Positions 1 through 7,866 of a stretch of 20,763 nucleotides of DNA are shown here, piece by piece. A program made the position numbers and the translations under genes. Position 1 is the stretch's first letter. Every line of letters begins with the position of its first letter. A model generated the notes under the pieces. That model made no database searches. It was not told the origin of the DNA and saw only the letters and a list, made by a program, of their open reading frames with translations. Source of the stretch: JAVZJR01 sp964435235 (GTDB lineage Archaea; Micrarchaeota; Micrarchaeia; Anstonellales; Bilamarchaeaceae); contig CAYSXZ010000023.1 of assembly GCA_964435235.1 (NCBI GenBank), positions 1 to 20,763 on the forward strand, in the 5' to 3' direction.

Positions 1-636
1 GCTTATGATAACTATTTATTGAATAAAGAATTGTTTGATGGAGTTAGTTTTACTTCTATTGAGGATGCATTTGAATGGATAAAGAATAATAGGAATATTA
101 TAAAGAGTAAGGAAGAAAAGGAACTCTCACTGGGTTATATCGCTGAGATCTTAGATGTTGGTGGAAAGCTTAAGGGATTGGATGCACAGAGATTGCGGTG
201 GAGATGCGCGGCTTATGATTTTTACTATACCAAAAAGCACTATTTCGATTCTTTAATAGAACGATTGCTGAATAGAAATACTAACGTTACATTTAAAGAT
301 GTGAAAAATGAATGTCTTAGAATTAGAGAGTTTGAAAGCTGCACTATGCTATGGGGATTAAAAAATAAAAAACCAATTTCTGAGCAGTATCTTAAATTAA
401 TTTTAGCTGCTACTAGGAAAGACATTGAAAAAGAGATAGAAAGGGCTAAACAGGAAGGAGTGAGAATTGTTAATGAAAAAGAAATAGCAGAGATTCGAAA
501 TGCTTATCAGGAAGCGCTGCAAAGGTTGAATAAGAAAAAGAATTTGCAGGAGGAAACAAGTAGACTGCGCAGAGAGATAGCTCTGATGCTACACTACGGG
601 CCCACCGAAAGAGCCCTGATAAGATTGAAAGGATGA
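1..636 (+). CDS. Unrecognised protein, 5' end outside the window
   Basis: The reading frame is open to the first base, so the gene probably begins upstream. The first start codon inside the window is a TTG at 19 (205 residues from there), with no convincing ribosome binding site before it. The product is soluble and highly charged. It has no signal peptide or membrane segment. An aromatic/Arg-rich stretch lies around residues 58-75, and a Lys/Glu-rich, heptad-like region at about residues 130-190 is probably coiled coil. I recognise no family or catalytic motif. The stop codon lies inside the 5' arm of an inverted repeat described separately. It is a real gene by length and coding character, of unknown function. 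Confidence 0.6.
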   Translation, partial: AYDNYLLNKELFDGVSFTSIEDAFEWIKNNRNIIKSKEEKELSLGYIAEILDVGGKLKGLDAQRLRWRCAAYDFYYTKKHYFDSLIERLLNRNTNVTFKDVKNECLRIREFESCTMLWGLKNKKPISEQYLKLILAATRKDIEKEIERAKQEGVRIVNEKEIAEIRNAYQEALQRLNKKKNLQEETSRLRREIALMLHYGPTERALIRLKG

Positions 637-851
637 GGTCGTTATCGTATCTCATGCCATTATGTTTTGATTTCATAGAGGCATTTACAGGAAAGACCGT
701 ATCCTTGAGCATTATAGCATTCTCTGTACTCGCATGTTGTGACGATCAACTGATGTGAATGAATCGTTGTTAACAGTCAAAGTGAGTTATTGAAAGAATG
801 AGGTGATTTCAGAGATAATTCTCAACAGCCCAACTCAAGACTCACAGTAGG
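629..851. other. Gene-free interval with several inverted repeats
   Basis: No plausible coding frame is seen between 637 and 904. Bases 629-640 pair with 695-706 as a 12-bp stem with one A-G mismatch and one G-U pair. Inside it, 654-658 pairs with 680-684 and 661-664 with 674-677. Further on, 739-746 pairs with 763-770 (8 bp including G-U pairs), and 782-787 with 840-845. The outer stem contains the stop codon of the upstream gene. It could be a 3' processing or termination structure, or a small structured RNA. No box C/D pair or tRNA fold was found. The pairings were read by eye and have no statistical support. Confidence 0.3.
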
Positions 852-861
852 CTTTTAAAAG
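852..861 (+). promoter_or_regulatory. TATA box for the ZIP transporter gene
   Basis: The palindromic sequence CTTTTAAAAG would place transcription start near 883-884. That gives a leader of about 21 nt containing AGGAG at 891-895, nine bases before the ATG at 905. Confidence 0.55.
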
Positions 862-904
862 AATTATTCAACAGAGTAAGGTTGATAATAAGGAGTGGAC
901 CTAG

Positions 905-1642
905 ATGGACACATTTTTCTGGATAATTGGTATATTAGTAATAAACACGCTTCTTGGGCTTGCGGGCGTGCTAGCGCTCTGGATACACGATGAGAAAAAA
1001 CTTAAGGTGATCTCATATCTCTTGGTTGCATTTTCAGCAGGTGCGCTTATAGGTGGCGGGCTCCTTCATCTCATACCAGAAGGAGCTGAGAAAATTCCTA
1101 TTTTTGAGCTTGCACTGGTCATGGTAATCGGCTTTGCAGTTTTTCTTATTCTCGAGACGTACCTGCATTGGCATAGTTGCCAGGAATGCGAGATTCACCC
1201 ATTCACTCGTCTTGTTCTTATTGGGGATGGGATCCACAACATAATAGATGGCATAGTTGTGGCTACAACATTTATTGCAGGGATACCTATTGGAATTGTT
1301 GCATCGTTAGGAATAATGGCGCATGAAGTGCCGCAGGAACTTGGCGTCTTCGGTGTTCAGGTGCATGGAGGAGTGAAGAAAGAAAAGGCGCTTCTATATT
1401 CCGTTCTCGCACAGTCAACATGCCTCATCGGAGGAGTTCTTGGCTATTTCTTAGCAAGAGAGGTGGGGCAGTTTGTAGATTACATGCTTCCATTTGCGGC
1501 AGGTGGTTTCATTTATATTGCTGCAGCAGATCTAATTCCTGAACTACATAAAGAGGAAGGAATAAAAAAAATAATGGGACTAGCCGTGTTCTTTGTAGCA
1601 CTTCTGTTCATGTATATGTTAAAGGTCTATGGTGGAGAATAA
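905..1642 (+). CDS. ZIP family divalent metal (Zn/Fe) transporter
   Basis: 245-residue polytopic membrane protein expected to import zinc or another divalent metal into the cytoplasm. Hydrophobic segments occupy about 5-27, 35-55, 67-87, 104-125, 128-150, 163-185, 193-212 and 222-241, matching the eight-helix ZIP topology. Family signatures are HLIPEG (55-60), the metal-site helix with H111, N112 and D115 in an HNxxDG motif, and HEVPQE (140-145) in the next helix. A short loop at 88-98 carries three His and two Cys, in the position of the cytosolic metal-sensing loop of other ZIPs. The start is supported by AGGAG nine bases upstream. It is transcribed alone; the next gene has its own promoter. 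Metal specificity cannot be read from sequence. Confidence 0.93.
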   Translation: MDTFFWIIGILVINTLLGLAGVLALWIHDEKKLKVISYLLVAFSAGALIGGGLLHLIPEGAEKIPIFELALVMVIGFAVFLILETYLHWHSCQECEIHPFTRLVLIGDGIHNIIDGIVVATTFIAGIPIGIVASLGIMAHEVPQELGVFGVQVHGGVKKEKALLYSVLAQSTCLIGGVLGYFLAREVGQFVDYMLPFAAGGFIYIAAADLIPELHKEEGIKKIMGLAVFFVALLFMYMLKVYGGE

Positions 1643-1701
1643 GATATTATTTAGAAAATTTCACGTCGAAATAAAAATATTCTAATGTCAGATAAAAATC
1701 T

Positions 1702-1711
1702 TAAGCGCTTA
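1702..1711. promoter_or_regulatory. 10-bp palindrome upstream of the ligase TATA box
   Basis: TAAGCGCTTA is a perfect 10-bp palindrome about 16 bp upstream of the TATA box. It could be an operator, but a palindrome of this size can occur by chance. Confidence 0.2.
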
Positions 1712-1727
1712 CATGCAAGGAACTAAC

Positions 1728-1737
1728 TATTTAAAAA
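1728..1737 (+). promoter_or_regulatory. TATA box for DNA ligase; decides the start codon
   Basis: TATTTAAAAA is centred 25-26 bp before the ATG at 1758, the spacing expected for a leaderless archaeal transcript. The in-frame ATG at 1713 lies upstream of this box, so it should not be in the mRNA. Confidence 0.65.
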
Positions 1738-1757
1738 TTCATTTTCGAATTAAAGCC

Positions 1758-3485
1758 ATGGACTTCAAAGAGGTCGCAGAGGTTTTCGACAAGATAGAGA
1801 AAAAGAGCGGAAGAATAGAGATGACCGACATCCTCGCAGGTCTGTTCAAAAAAGCGAACAGCAAGGAAATTGAGAAGTTGGTATATTTTGTACAGGGAAT
1901 TGTTGCCCCTTCATATGAGGGGATAGAGCTCGGAGTTGGAGAAAGATTCGCAGTAGAAGCAATAGCAGCCGCAACGGGTTATTCGACAAAAGAGGTCGAT
2001 GCGCACTTTAGGAAAACTGGAGATTTGGGTGTAACTGCAGAAGAACTGCTAAAGAAGAAAAAGCAATTATCCCTTGGAAAATCAGAGATGACTATTACCT
2101 ATCTCCACGAGGCCCTTCTTAAGATTGCAAAGACATCAGGTGCTGGAAGCAGCGAGCTTAAGAAAAAGTATTTGGCAGAATTGTTGAATAGCGCTACTCC
2201 AATCGAGGCAAGATACATTGTTCGCTTTGCGCTCGGAAGGCTTCGATTAGGTGTCGGAGACCCAACAATCCTCGACGCCCTATCCGTTGCGCGTTTTGAG
2301 GACAAGTCCTGGAGGGAAAAACTCGAGCGGGCATACGATATCTGCTCTGATATGGGATATGTTGCTAGACTCTTTTATGAAGATGAGAAGAGAATAGAGA
2401 AATTCACAGTCCAGCCATTCAAGCCCCTCATGCCAGCGCTCGCCGAGAGGTTGAGCACGCCAGATGATATAATAGAGAAAATAGGGGAGTGCGCCATCGA
2501 GGGAAAGTATGACGGTTTTCGCCTCCAGGTACATAAGAGTAATGGCAAGGTTGAGCTTTACTCAAGAAAGCTCGAAGTGCTCACAAACATGTTCCCGGAC
2601 ATAGTAGAGGCAACAAAGAGATTGAAGGAGAAAGAAGTGATATTTGAAGGGGAAGCACTCGCCTACAACGAAAAGCAGAAGAGATATTACTCCTTCCAGG
2701 AAACGATGCACAGAAGGAGAAAGTACGGAATCGAAGAAGCGCAAAAGGAACTTCCCCTTAATCTTTTCTGCTTCGACCTTCTTTATCTTAATGGAAAGGA
2801 TTACACAAAAGAGCCATACATTGAAAGGAGGAAGGCTCTTGAAAGGATGATCCCGCAGGATAGCAAGGTCTTGAAGCTGAGCGAGCAGAAGATTGTAAAA
2901 ACCCCAAAGGAGCTTAAGGAAAGATTTGACGATGCGTTAAAGCGAGGGCTTGAAGGGGTGATGGCAAAGGACCTCAACGCGCCATACACTGCAGGAAAGA
3001 GAAAATTTGCATGGATAAAATTGAAAAAATCGTACGGGAAGGCAGTTGACACCGTTGATGCAGTAATTGTTGGTTACTATCTTGGAAAGGGAGTAAGGGC
3101 GGAATTCAAATTCGGTGGGCTTCTTGTTGCAGTTTATAATACAGATAGAAGAAAATTTGAAACTGTTGCGAAGATAGGCTCTGGATTTAGTGAGGAGGAG
3201 ATGGTTGCTCTTAAGGAAATGCTCGATAAGATAAAACGAAAGACACCTCCAGAAAGACTTGATTATAAAATAGAACCGGATTTTTGGGTGGATATGAAAT
3301 ACGTAATTGAAGTTGCATTTGATGATATAACATTATCACCGACGCATACCTGCGGCCTTCGTGAAGAAAAGGGTTATGCCCTGCGCTTCCCAAGAATGTT
3401 AAGGCTTAGGGATGATAAAGGTGTTAATGAGGTTACAACTACAAAGGAAGTAATAGAAATGTATGATGCTATGCATAAATCATAA
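1758..3485 (+). CDS. lig: ATP-dependent DNA ligase (archaeal type)
   Basis: 575-residue replicative and repair ligase that seals nicked DNA through a lysine-AMP intermediate. The N-terminal third is the helical DNA-binding domain. The nucleotidyltransferase motif I is EGKYDGFR with catalytic Lys250. Downstream come the motif around FEGEALAY, then EGVMAK (motif IV) and WIKLKK (motif V), followed by an OB-fold region with RFPRM near the C terminus. Length is close to the roughly 560 residues usual for archaeal ligases. I chose ATG 1758 over the longer in-frame ATG at 1713 because the TATA box at 1728-1737 lies between them and the family normally begins with this short helical region. pepA follows after 16 bp and is probably co-transcribed. 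Confidence 0.95.
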   Translation: MDFKEVAEVFDKIEKKSGRIEMTDILAGLFKKANSKEIEKLVYFVQGIVAPSYEGIELGVGERFAVEAIAAATGYSTKEVDAHFRKTGDLGVTAEELLKKKKQLSLGKSEMTITYLHEALLKIAKTSGAGSSELKKKYLAELLNSATPIEARYIVRFALGRLRLGVGDPTILDALSVARFEDKSWREKLERAYDICSDMGYVARLFYEDEKRIEKFTVQPFKPLMPALAERLSTPDDIIEKIGECAIEGKYDGFRLQVHKSNGKVELYSRKLEVLTNMFPDIVEATKRLKEKEVIFEGEALAYNEKQKRYYSFQETMHRRRKYGIEEAQKELPLNLFCFDLLYLNGKDYTKEPYIERRKALERMIPQDSKVLKLSEQKIVKTPKELKERFDDALKRGLEGVMAKDLNAPYTAGKRKFAWIKLKKSYGKAVDTVDAVIVGYYLGKGVRAEFKFGGLLVAVYNTDRRKFETVAKIGSGFSEEEMVALKEMLDKIKRKTPPERLDYKIEPDFWVDMKYVIEVAFDDITLSPTHTCGLREEKGYALRFPRMLRLRDDKGVNEVTTTKEVIEMYDAMHKS

Positions 3486-3501
3486 TTACGGGGTGATTTA
3501 A

Positions 3502-4959
3502 TTGAAAGTAAAGATTGAAAGACCGACATATTCTGACAGTGGTGTGCTTGCTTACTTTCTCATGAAGGAGGAGAAAATTCCTGAGGAGATTGTAAAAATA
3601 ACAGGAAAAATATCTGAAGAAGAATTCGATAAAAAATTGCTGAAGGCATACGACGCTACAACCCTTGGAAGGATGAAGTTCAGGCGTGTCCTCTTAATCG
3701 GACTTGGTGAAAAAAAAGAATTTGAGCCTGATTTCATAAGACGTGCTGCAGGAGTAGCAGTGCGCTATTGCAAATCCATAAAATGTCCAGAGCTTTCCAT
3801 TCATATGCCATCGATTTCTGGCATGAACGCAAAGTTAGTGGCGCAGTTTATAACAGAGGGAGCAATACTTTCAAATTACAAATTTATGGAACTGAAAACA
3901 AAGAAGGAAGAGTATTTCGATGTAGAAAAGGTGAGCATTCTAACTGAAGAAAGAGCTGCAGAAGAAGGCGTTGCAATTGGAACGATCCTCGCAGAATCTC
4001 AGAATTATGTGCGTTATCTTACAGAACAACCAGCAAATATCATGACGCCGCGTAAGATCGAGGAGATTGCAAGAAGATTGGCAAGGGAGAAGGATAGCCT
4101 TAGCATTACAGTTTTTGACGAGAAGATGCTAAAAAAGAAAGGAATGAACGCCTTGCTAGCTGTCGCAAGGGGAAGTTCGGAACCGCCGAGACTAGTGATT
4201 CTCGAATATAATAAAGAGAAGAAATCCCTTCCCCTTTACGGTCTTGTTGGAAAAGGAATAACATTTGATTCTGGAGGAATTTCTATAAAACCATCAGCTA
4301 ACATGCATGAGATGAAGTATGATAAGAGTGGCGCGCTTGTTGTCCTCGGAGTAATTAGAGCAGTTGCTGAACTGAAATTACCGATAAGGCTCATCGCTGC
4401 GCTTCCTCTTGCTGAGAATATGCCAGATGGGAATGCACAGAAGCCAGGAGATGTTGTAAAGGCATATAACGGAAAGACAATAGAGGTGCTGAATACAGAT
4501 GCTGAAGGAAGACTCATCCTAGCGGACGCCCTTTCATTTGTTTCAGAAAAGAATCCTGAAGCTATAATAGATGTAGCCACTCTTACTGGGGCCATATTGG
4601 TCGCTCTTGGGAGGCACGGCGCCGGTCTCTTCACTACGGATGATAAACTAGCCAAGATATTGGAGGAAGCAGGAAACAGAACATACGAACGAGTATGGCG
4701 TTTTCCTATTTGGAAGGAATACGAAGAGATGATGAAATCGGACGTTGCAGATATCAAGAATATAAGCAATACTGGAGAAGCAGGTTCGATAACAGGTGCT
4801 ATCTTCCTAAAAGAATTTGTTGGAAAAACAAAATGGGCGCACCTGGATATCGCTGGCGTTGATTTAATAAACACATCCCATCCTTATCTCGAAAAAGGTG
4901 CGAGTGGGATAGGGGTTCGGCTAATTACCGAAGCGCTTATCTTTCTTTCGAAGAGATGA
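3502..4959 (+). CDS. pepA: Leucyl aminopeptidase, M17 family
   Basis: 485-residue cytosolic exopeptidase of the two-metal M17 family, which removes N-terminal residues from peptides and normally forms hexamers. The C-terminal catalytic domain has VGKGITFDSGG (K251 and D256), MKYDKSGA (D274) and the diagnostic NTDAEGR (331-337, with D333, E335 and R337), matching the metal ligands and catalytic Lys/Arg of E. coli PepA. The N-terminal alpha/beta domain is also present, so the protein is full length. The start is a TTG preceded by GGGGTGAT about five bases upstream. Its last 23 bp overlap the 3' end of the convergent ino1 gene. Confidence 0.95.
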   Translation: MKVKIERPTYSDSGVLAYFLMKEEKIPEEIVKITGKISEEEFDKKLLKAYDATTLGRMKFRRVLLIGLGEKKEFEPDFIRRAAGVAVRYCKSIKCPELSIHMPSISGMNAKLVAQFITEGAILSNYKFMELKTKKEEYFDVEKVSILTEERAAEEGVAIGTILAESQNYVRYLTEQPANIMTPRKIEEIARRLAREKDSLSITVFDEKMLKKKGMNALLAVARGSSEPPRLVILEYNKEKKSLPLYGLVGKGITFDSGGISIKPSANMHEMKYDKSGALVVLGVIRAVAELKLPIRLIAALPLAENMPDGNAQKPGDVVKAYNGKTIEVLNTDAEGRLILADALSFVSEKNPEAIIDVATLTGAILVALGRHGAGLFTTDDKLAKILEEAGNRTYERVWRFPIWKEYEEMMKSDVADIKNISNTGEAGSITGAIFLKEFVGKTKWAHLDIAGVDLINTSHPYLEKGASGIGVRLITEALIFLSKR

Positions 4960-6034
4960 ATTCCTCTAATTTTTCTCTCGCTTTCGAATCGCTCATCTGG
5001 ACAGGTGGATGCTTCATAAGATACGCAGAAGCAGAGATAACAGCGCCGCCAAGCTTTCTGTCAAGCGCTATCTTTGCTGCTCTTATTGCATCCACTACGA
5101 CTCCAGCAGAATTGGCTTTATCATCTACCTCCAATCGCACTTCCATGTTATATGGGATATCCGCCCACATCCGCCCTTCTATTCGCATGAACATAAGCTT
5201 CGTGTTTCCAAGAAATGGGATGAAATCTGACGGACCTACGTAAATATTGTCATCCGGCAACCTTCTGCTCAACTGGGACTGAACTGCCTCTGTCTTAGAT
5301 ATTTTTTTAGATTGCAGTCTTTCTTGTTCTTTCATGTTAAGGAAGTCCGTGTTTCCACCAACATTTATCTGATACGTTTTATCTATAACTGCTCCCCTAT
5401 CATCGCACAGCTTTGCGAGCGTTCGGTGCACTATTGTTGCGCCAACCTGGCTTTTTACATCATCCCCTATAATAGGAACGCCTGCAGACCTGAATCTCTT
5501 TTCCCATTTCGGATCGCTCGCAATGAATACCGGCATCGTATTCACAAATGCGCATTTTGCGGCAAGAGCAATCTCGGCCCAGAATTCTGTTGCCTTCTGC
5601 GAACCGACAGGAAGATAATTTACAAGAATCTCAGCTTTCGATTTTCTTAATTCTTCCAATATCTCCTCCTTAAGCTGCTCTATTGTTTTTTTCGATCTTA
5701 TTGGCTTCACCTTGTTTTCCACCCAGATCCCAACCCCGTCAAGGGCTGGGCTTTCCTTAACTATAACATCGCTTTTCGGCATCTCTTCCCTAGGAATCCA
5801 TTCGACCATGTTTGGGCTTGCGTACATTGCTTCATGCAGAGGCTTTCCAATCTTGTTTTCGCCAACATCAAAAGCAGAAACGAATTCTATATCGTCAAAT
5901 AAATAGCCACCCATATTCTTATGCATCAACCCTACTACTTCCTTTTCCGGATGCCTTCTGTAATACTCTATGCCTTGGACAAGCCCAGCAAAGCAGTTCC
6001 CCACTCCTATTACACCACATTTTATTTTTCCCAT
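4937..6034 (-). CDS. ino1: Inositol-3-phosphate synthase
   Basis: 365-residue NAD-dependent enzyme converting glucose 6-phosphate to 1D-myo-inositol 3-phosphate, the first step to inositol head groups of archaeal lipids and to inositol-based solutes. Residues 5-15 form a Rossmann GxGNC motif. Core family blocks are visible: GDDVKSQVGATIVHR, NVGGNTDFLN and, near the C terminus, a long block containing NSAGVVVDAIRAAK with its lysine. Length and motifs fit the short archaeal/actinobacterial type rather than the 500-residue eukaryotic type. The ATG is preceded by GGTAGGTG with a short spacer. It is divergent from rpoE' across a shared TATA region and converges on pepA with a 23-bp overlap. Confidence 0.95.
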   Translation of the reverse strand: MGKIKCGVIGVGNCFAGLVQGIEYYRRHPEKEVVGLMHKNMGGYLFDDIEFVSAFDVGENKIGKPLHEAMYASPNMVEWIPREEMPKSDVIVKESPALDGVGIWVENKVKPIRSKKTIEQLKEEILEELRKSKAEILVNYLPVGSQKATEFWAEIALAAKCAFVNTMPVFIASDPKWEKRFRSAGVPIIGDDVKSQVGATIVHRTLAKLCDDRGAVIDKTYQINVGGNTDFLNMKEQERLQSKKISKTEAVQSQLSRRLPDDNIYVGPSDFIPFLGNTKLMFMRIEGRMWADIPYNMEVRLEVDDKANSAGVVVDAIRAAKIALDRKLGGAVISASAYLMKHPPVQMSDSKAREKLEEFISSKER

Positions 6035-6067
6035 GGCACCTACCGCAATAAAATTTGGTGGCTCAAC

Positions 6068-6077
6068 TATTTAAAAA
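6068..6077. promoter_or_regulatory. TATA box, probably shared by ino1 (-) and rpoE' (+)
   Basis: TATTTAAAAA is nearly symmetric. Read leftward it would start ino1 transcription near 6045, an 11-nt leader with a ribosome binding site. Read rightward it would start near 6099, giving rpoE' an 88-nt leader. No other good TATA box is seen in the 152-bp spacer. Confidence 0.5.
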
Positions 6078-6097
6078 CCTCTCATATCTAATTTTCT

Positions 6098-6186
6098 TTG
6101 CTGGTGGCGATAAAAACAACTGTAAGAAACCCCAGCTAGACTCTCCATCTACATTATGTAGGTGGCGAATGACGGAGGCCAATTTT
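6098..6186 (+). promoter_or_regulatory. Long structured 5' leader of rpoE'
   Basis: From the predicted transcription start to the ATG there are about 88 nt without a credible gene. Bases 6100-6104 (GCTGG) can pair with 6132-6136 (CCAGC). Bases 6145-6152 pair with 6158-6165 in an 8-bp stem with one G-U pair and a five-base loop. The motif GGTGGCGA occurs twice, at 6103 and 6161. The ribosome binding site GGAGG is at 6174-6178, eight bases before the ATG. Other inferred transcripts here are leaderless or short-leadered, so the structure may be regulatory; this is inference. Confidence 0.4.
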
Positions 6187-6771
6187 ATGTATTACACGAC
6201 AAAGATAGTAGAAAGGGTTAGAATTCCTCCAGAAATGTTTGGAAGTAAGATAGAGGACGCAGTGCTTAGAATAGTTAGAGATAAGTACGAAAGGAGGGTA
6301 TTCAAAGAACTTGGCATCATTCTTTCGATAGATGACGCCTCGGTTGTGAGTGAAGGGATAGTTATACCAGGAGATGCAGGAGCGTATTATACTGTAGAGT
6401 TTGATGCTCTTACATTCATGCCATACGTAAACGAGGTCTATAAAGCAGAGATAAAAGAGATTGTGGAATTCGGAGCGTTCGCAACTATAGGACCATTTCA
6501 AGGATTGGTACACATTTCTCAGATAGGGAAGGAAAAGTACTACTATGACAAAAAATCGAAATCCCTTTCTTCAAAGGCAGCGAAAAGAAGTCTAAAAAAA
6601 GGAGACTCCCTTCTAGTTAAGGTGTCTACAGTGAGTCTCAAGCCAGTAGTTACAGATACAAAGATAGGCCTTACCATGAGACCGGACGGACTGGGAAAGT
6701 TGGAATGGTTAGAAGAGAAAGCTGAGAAGAAGGAAAAGCAGGCATCTGTTGAGAAACAGAAGGAGAAATAA
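6187..6771 (+). CDS. rpoE: DNA-directed RNA polymerase subunit Rpo7 (RpoE')
   Basis: 194-residue stalk subunit of archaeal RNA polymerase, homologous to eukaryotic Rpb7, which with Rpo4 binds nascent RNA and helps promoter opening. Residues 1 to about 78 form the N-terminal tip/RNP domain beginning MYYTTKIVERVRIPPEMFG, and residues 80-165 the S1 RNA-binding domain (VEFGAFATIGPFQGLVHIS). A Lys/Glu-rich tail ends the protein. The frame is open upstream to a GTG at 6055, but the family start at MYY and GGAGG eight bases before ATG 6187 decide the start. spt4 follows 14 bp downstream, the usual archaeal pairing. Confidence 0.95.
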   Translation: MYYTTKIVERVRIPPEMFGSKIEDAVLRIVRDKYERRVFKELGIILSIDDASVVSEGIVIPGDAGAYYTVEFDALTFMPYVNEVYKAEIKEIVEFGAFATIGPFQGLVHISQIGKEKYYYDKKSKSLSSKAAKRSLKKGDSLLVKVSTVSLKPVVTDTKIGLTMRPDGLGKLEWLEEKAEKKEKQASVEKQKEK

Positions 6772-6785
6772 AAAAGGTGGTTATC

Positions 6786-6968
6786 ATGAAAGGATGCAAA
6801 AACTGCAGGATGATTGTATTCACAAACGAAAAAATCTGCCCAAAATGCGGCGGCGAGCTTTCTGAAAAAATATCTGGATTAATAGTAGTGCTTGAACCAG
6901 AACGCTCAGAGATAGCAAAGTTGACGGGCATCAACGCTGTCGGGAGCTATGCAATAAATGTAAGATGA
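6786..6968 (+). CDS. spt4: Transcription elongation factor Spt4 (RpoE'')
   Basis: 60-residue zinc-ribbon protein that partners Spt5 on elongating RNA polymerase. Four zinc-binding cysteines are present as CxxC pairs (C4, C7 and C18, C21), followed by the short beta-rich C-terminal half. An in-frame GTG at 6777 exists, but GGTGG at 6776-6780 is the ribosome binding site for ATG 6786, which gives the family length. It lies 14 bp after rpoE'. Unusually, a run of membrane-anchored pilin-like genes follows at once, starting nine bases after its stop. Confidence 0.92.
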   Translation: MKGCKNCRMIVFTNEKICPKCGGELSEKISGLIVVLEPERSEIAKLTGINAVGSYAINVR

Positions 6969-6977
6969 GGTATTCAG

Positions 6978-7541
6978 TTGAAAGGATATTTTGGATTTCT
7001 CATTGTTTTTGCAGCATTCGCCCTTCTTTTATCCCTAGTTGAATTTAATCTAAATTCAAAATCGCATGACCTTTCATCTGCGATTACTTCCGAAAAACTC
7101 TATAGCATCCAGATGAATGTAAAAGAAGTAGTTATAGAGGCGGCGAGAGAGGGCGCAAAGGAGGGATTTGATAACTATGCTAAGGATCACACAATTTACG
7201 CATGCGCCGATCCCGAAACCGTTGATCGTTGCTTTAGAGTATCAGAAGCAAGAATCTCAACAGAATCCGGAGCACTCCTAAAATTATTATCTGTTCTTGG
7301 AGGTGCAAATTTCGATGATAGCATAACTGTTGTTCCCCCTACGTTTGACCCTCTGTCATTCCCAGTGGCAAGCGAGATAGTAGATGATCGAGCTTCCCCT
7401 TCAGGATATCGTCTTTCTAGTATAACCCTGCAATCGATCTCAGTACCGATAATCTCAAAATCGAATCCGTCTAAAACTCTCATCACAGTTCATATATCAA
7501 GGATAAAGGTAGGTATGGATGAAGGCCCAATCTACGATTGA
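6978..7541 (+). CDS. Secreted or membrane-anchored protein of a pilin-like cluster
   Basis: 187 residues, unknown function. An N-terminal hydrophobic helix (about residues 4-23) follows MKG and precedes a long, mostly hydrophilic extracytoplasmic region with one Cys pair at about 75 and 84. The hydrophobic segment at the extreme N terminus after a Lys-Gly resembles a prepilin leader, but the Glu usually found at +5 is missing, so it may be a minor pilin-like subunit or an ordinary anchored protein. The start is TTG 6978, with TGAGGT overlapping the spt4 stop region as ribosome binding site. It overlaps the next gene by 23 bp, which argues for translational coupling. Confidence 0.7.
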   Translation: MKGYFGFLIVFAAFALLLSLVEFNLNSKSHDLSSAITSEKLYSIQMNVKEVVIEAAREGAKEGFDNYAKDHTIYACADPETVDRCFRVSEARISTESGALLKLLSVLGGANFDDSITVVPPTFDPLSFPVASEIVDDRASPSGYRLSSITLQSISVPIISKSNPSKTLITVHISRIKVGMDEGPIYD

Positions 7542-7866
7542 ATTTATGATGTTATTCCTCATTACAATGGCAGCCATAATGATGATATTTCAGCCAATAG
7601 CAAAAACACACAAAGAGATAGACAAAAGGGCAGATTTTTTGGTGAAAAAGCAACAAACAGAAGACAGGCTTCTTAGTATGGAGATATACTGTAACACTGG
7701 CGGTAATACTATTATGTCTGGTGCGGTACCGCCAGGGTGTAAGGTTATACCATACTCTGATAGAATCGAATTTGAATGCACCAACCCAGATGGGACCAAG
7801 CACATTATTAACTTCCCAACGTTCTTTGAGGATTGCGGGGGTAACGTGTATGTTGAGCTGGCATAG
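7519..7866 (+). CDS. Class III signal peptide (archaeal pilin-like) protein
   Basis: 115 residues. The N terminus MKAQSTIEF followed by a hydrophobic helix to about residue 25 matches the archaeal class III signal peptide. A prepilin-type peptidase would cut between A3 and Q4, leaving Gln at +1 and Glu at +5 of the mature protein. The remainder is small and extracytoplasmic, with four cysteines (about 58, 74, 91 and 108) that could form disulfides. Expected role: structural or minor subunit of a type IV pilus-like filament. GGTAGGT lies about five bases before the ATG. It overlaps both neighbours, by 23 and 17 bp. The filament assembly ATPase and membrane platform genes are not in this window. 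Confidence 0.78.
   Translation: MKAQSTIEFMMLFLITMAAIMMIFQPIAKTHKEIDKRADFLVKKQQTEDRLLSMEIYCNTGGNTIMSGAVPPGCKVIPYSDRIEFECTNPDGTKHIINFPTFFEDCGGNVYVELA

Noticed and set aside
739..770. Possible box C/D guide RNA (GTGACGA and CTGATG motifs)
   Set aside because: The C-like box is imperfect, no D box lies at a usable distance downstream, and the motifs sit within a hairpin instead.
1658..1672. Small inverted repeat after the ZIP gene (ATTTC/GAAAT)
   Set aside because: Only 5 bp in AT-rich sequence, with no T-tract directly after it; too weak to call a terminator.
1713..1757. Longer start for DNA ligase at ATG 1713
   Set aside because: The extra 15 codons span the TATA box that would drive the gene, and the extension does not look like the ligase N terminus.
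4236..4874. 212-codon open frame on the minus strand
   Set aside because: It lies wholly inside the well-supported pepA gene, its product is low-complexity (rich in Ser, Ala and Phe), and it resembles no family; it is a codon-bias shadow.
6055..6186. 44-codon N-terminal extension of rpoE' from GTG 6055
   Set aside because: It covers the divergent promoter and hairpins, and the family start MYY has a strong GGAGG eight bases upstream.
7721..7849. Upstream extension of the third pilin-like gene
   Set aside because: It overlaps the second pilin-like gene out of frame; ATG 7850 has a ribosome binding site and exposes the prepilin-like leader.
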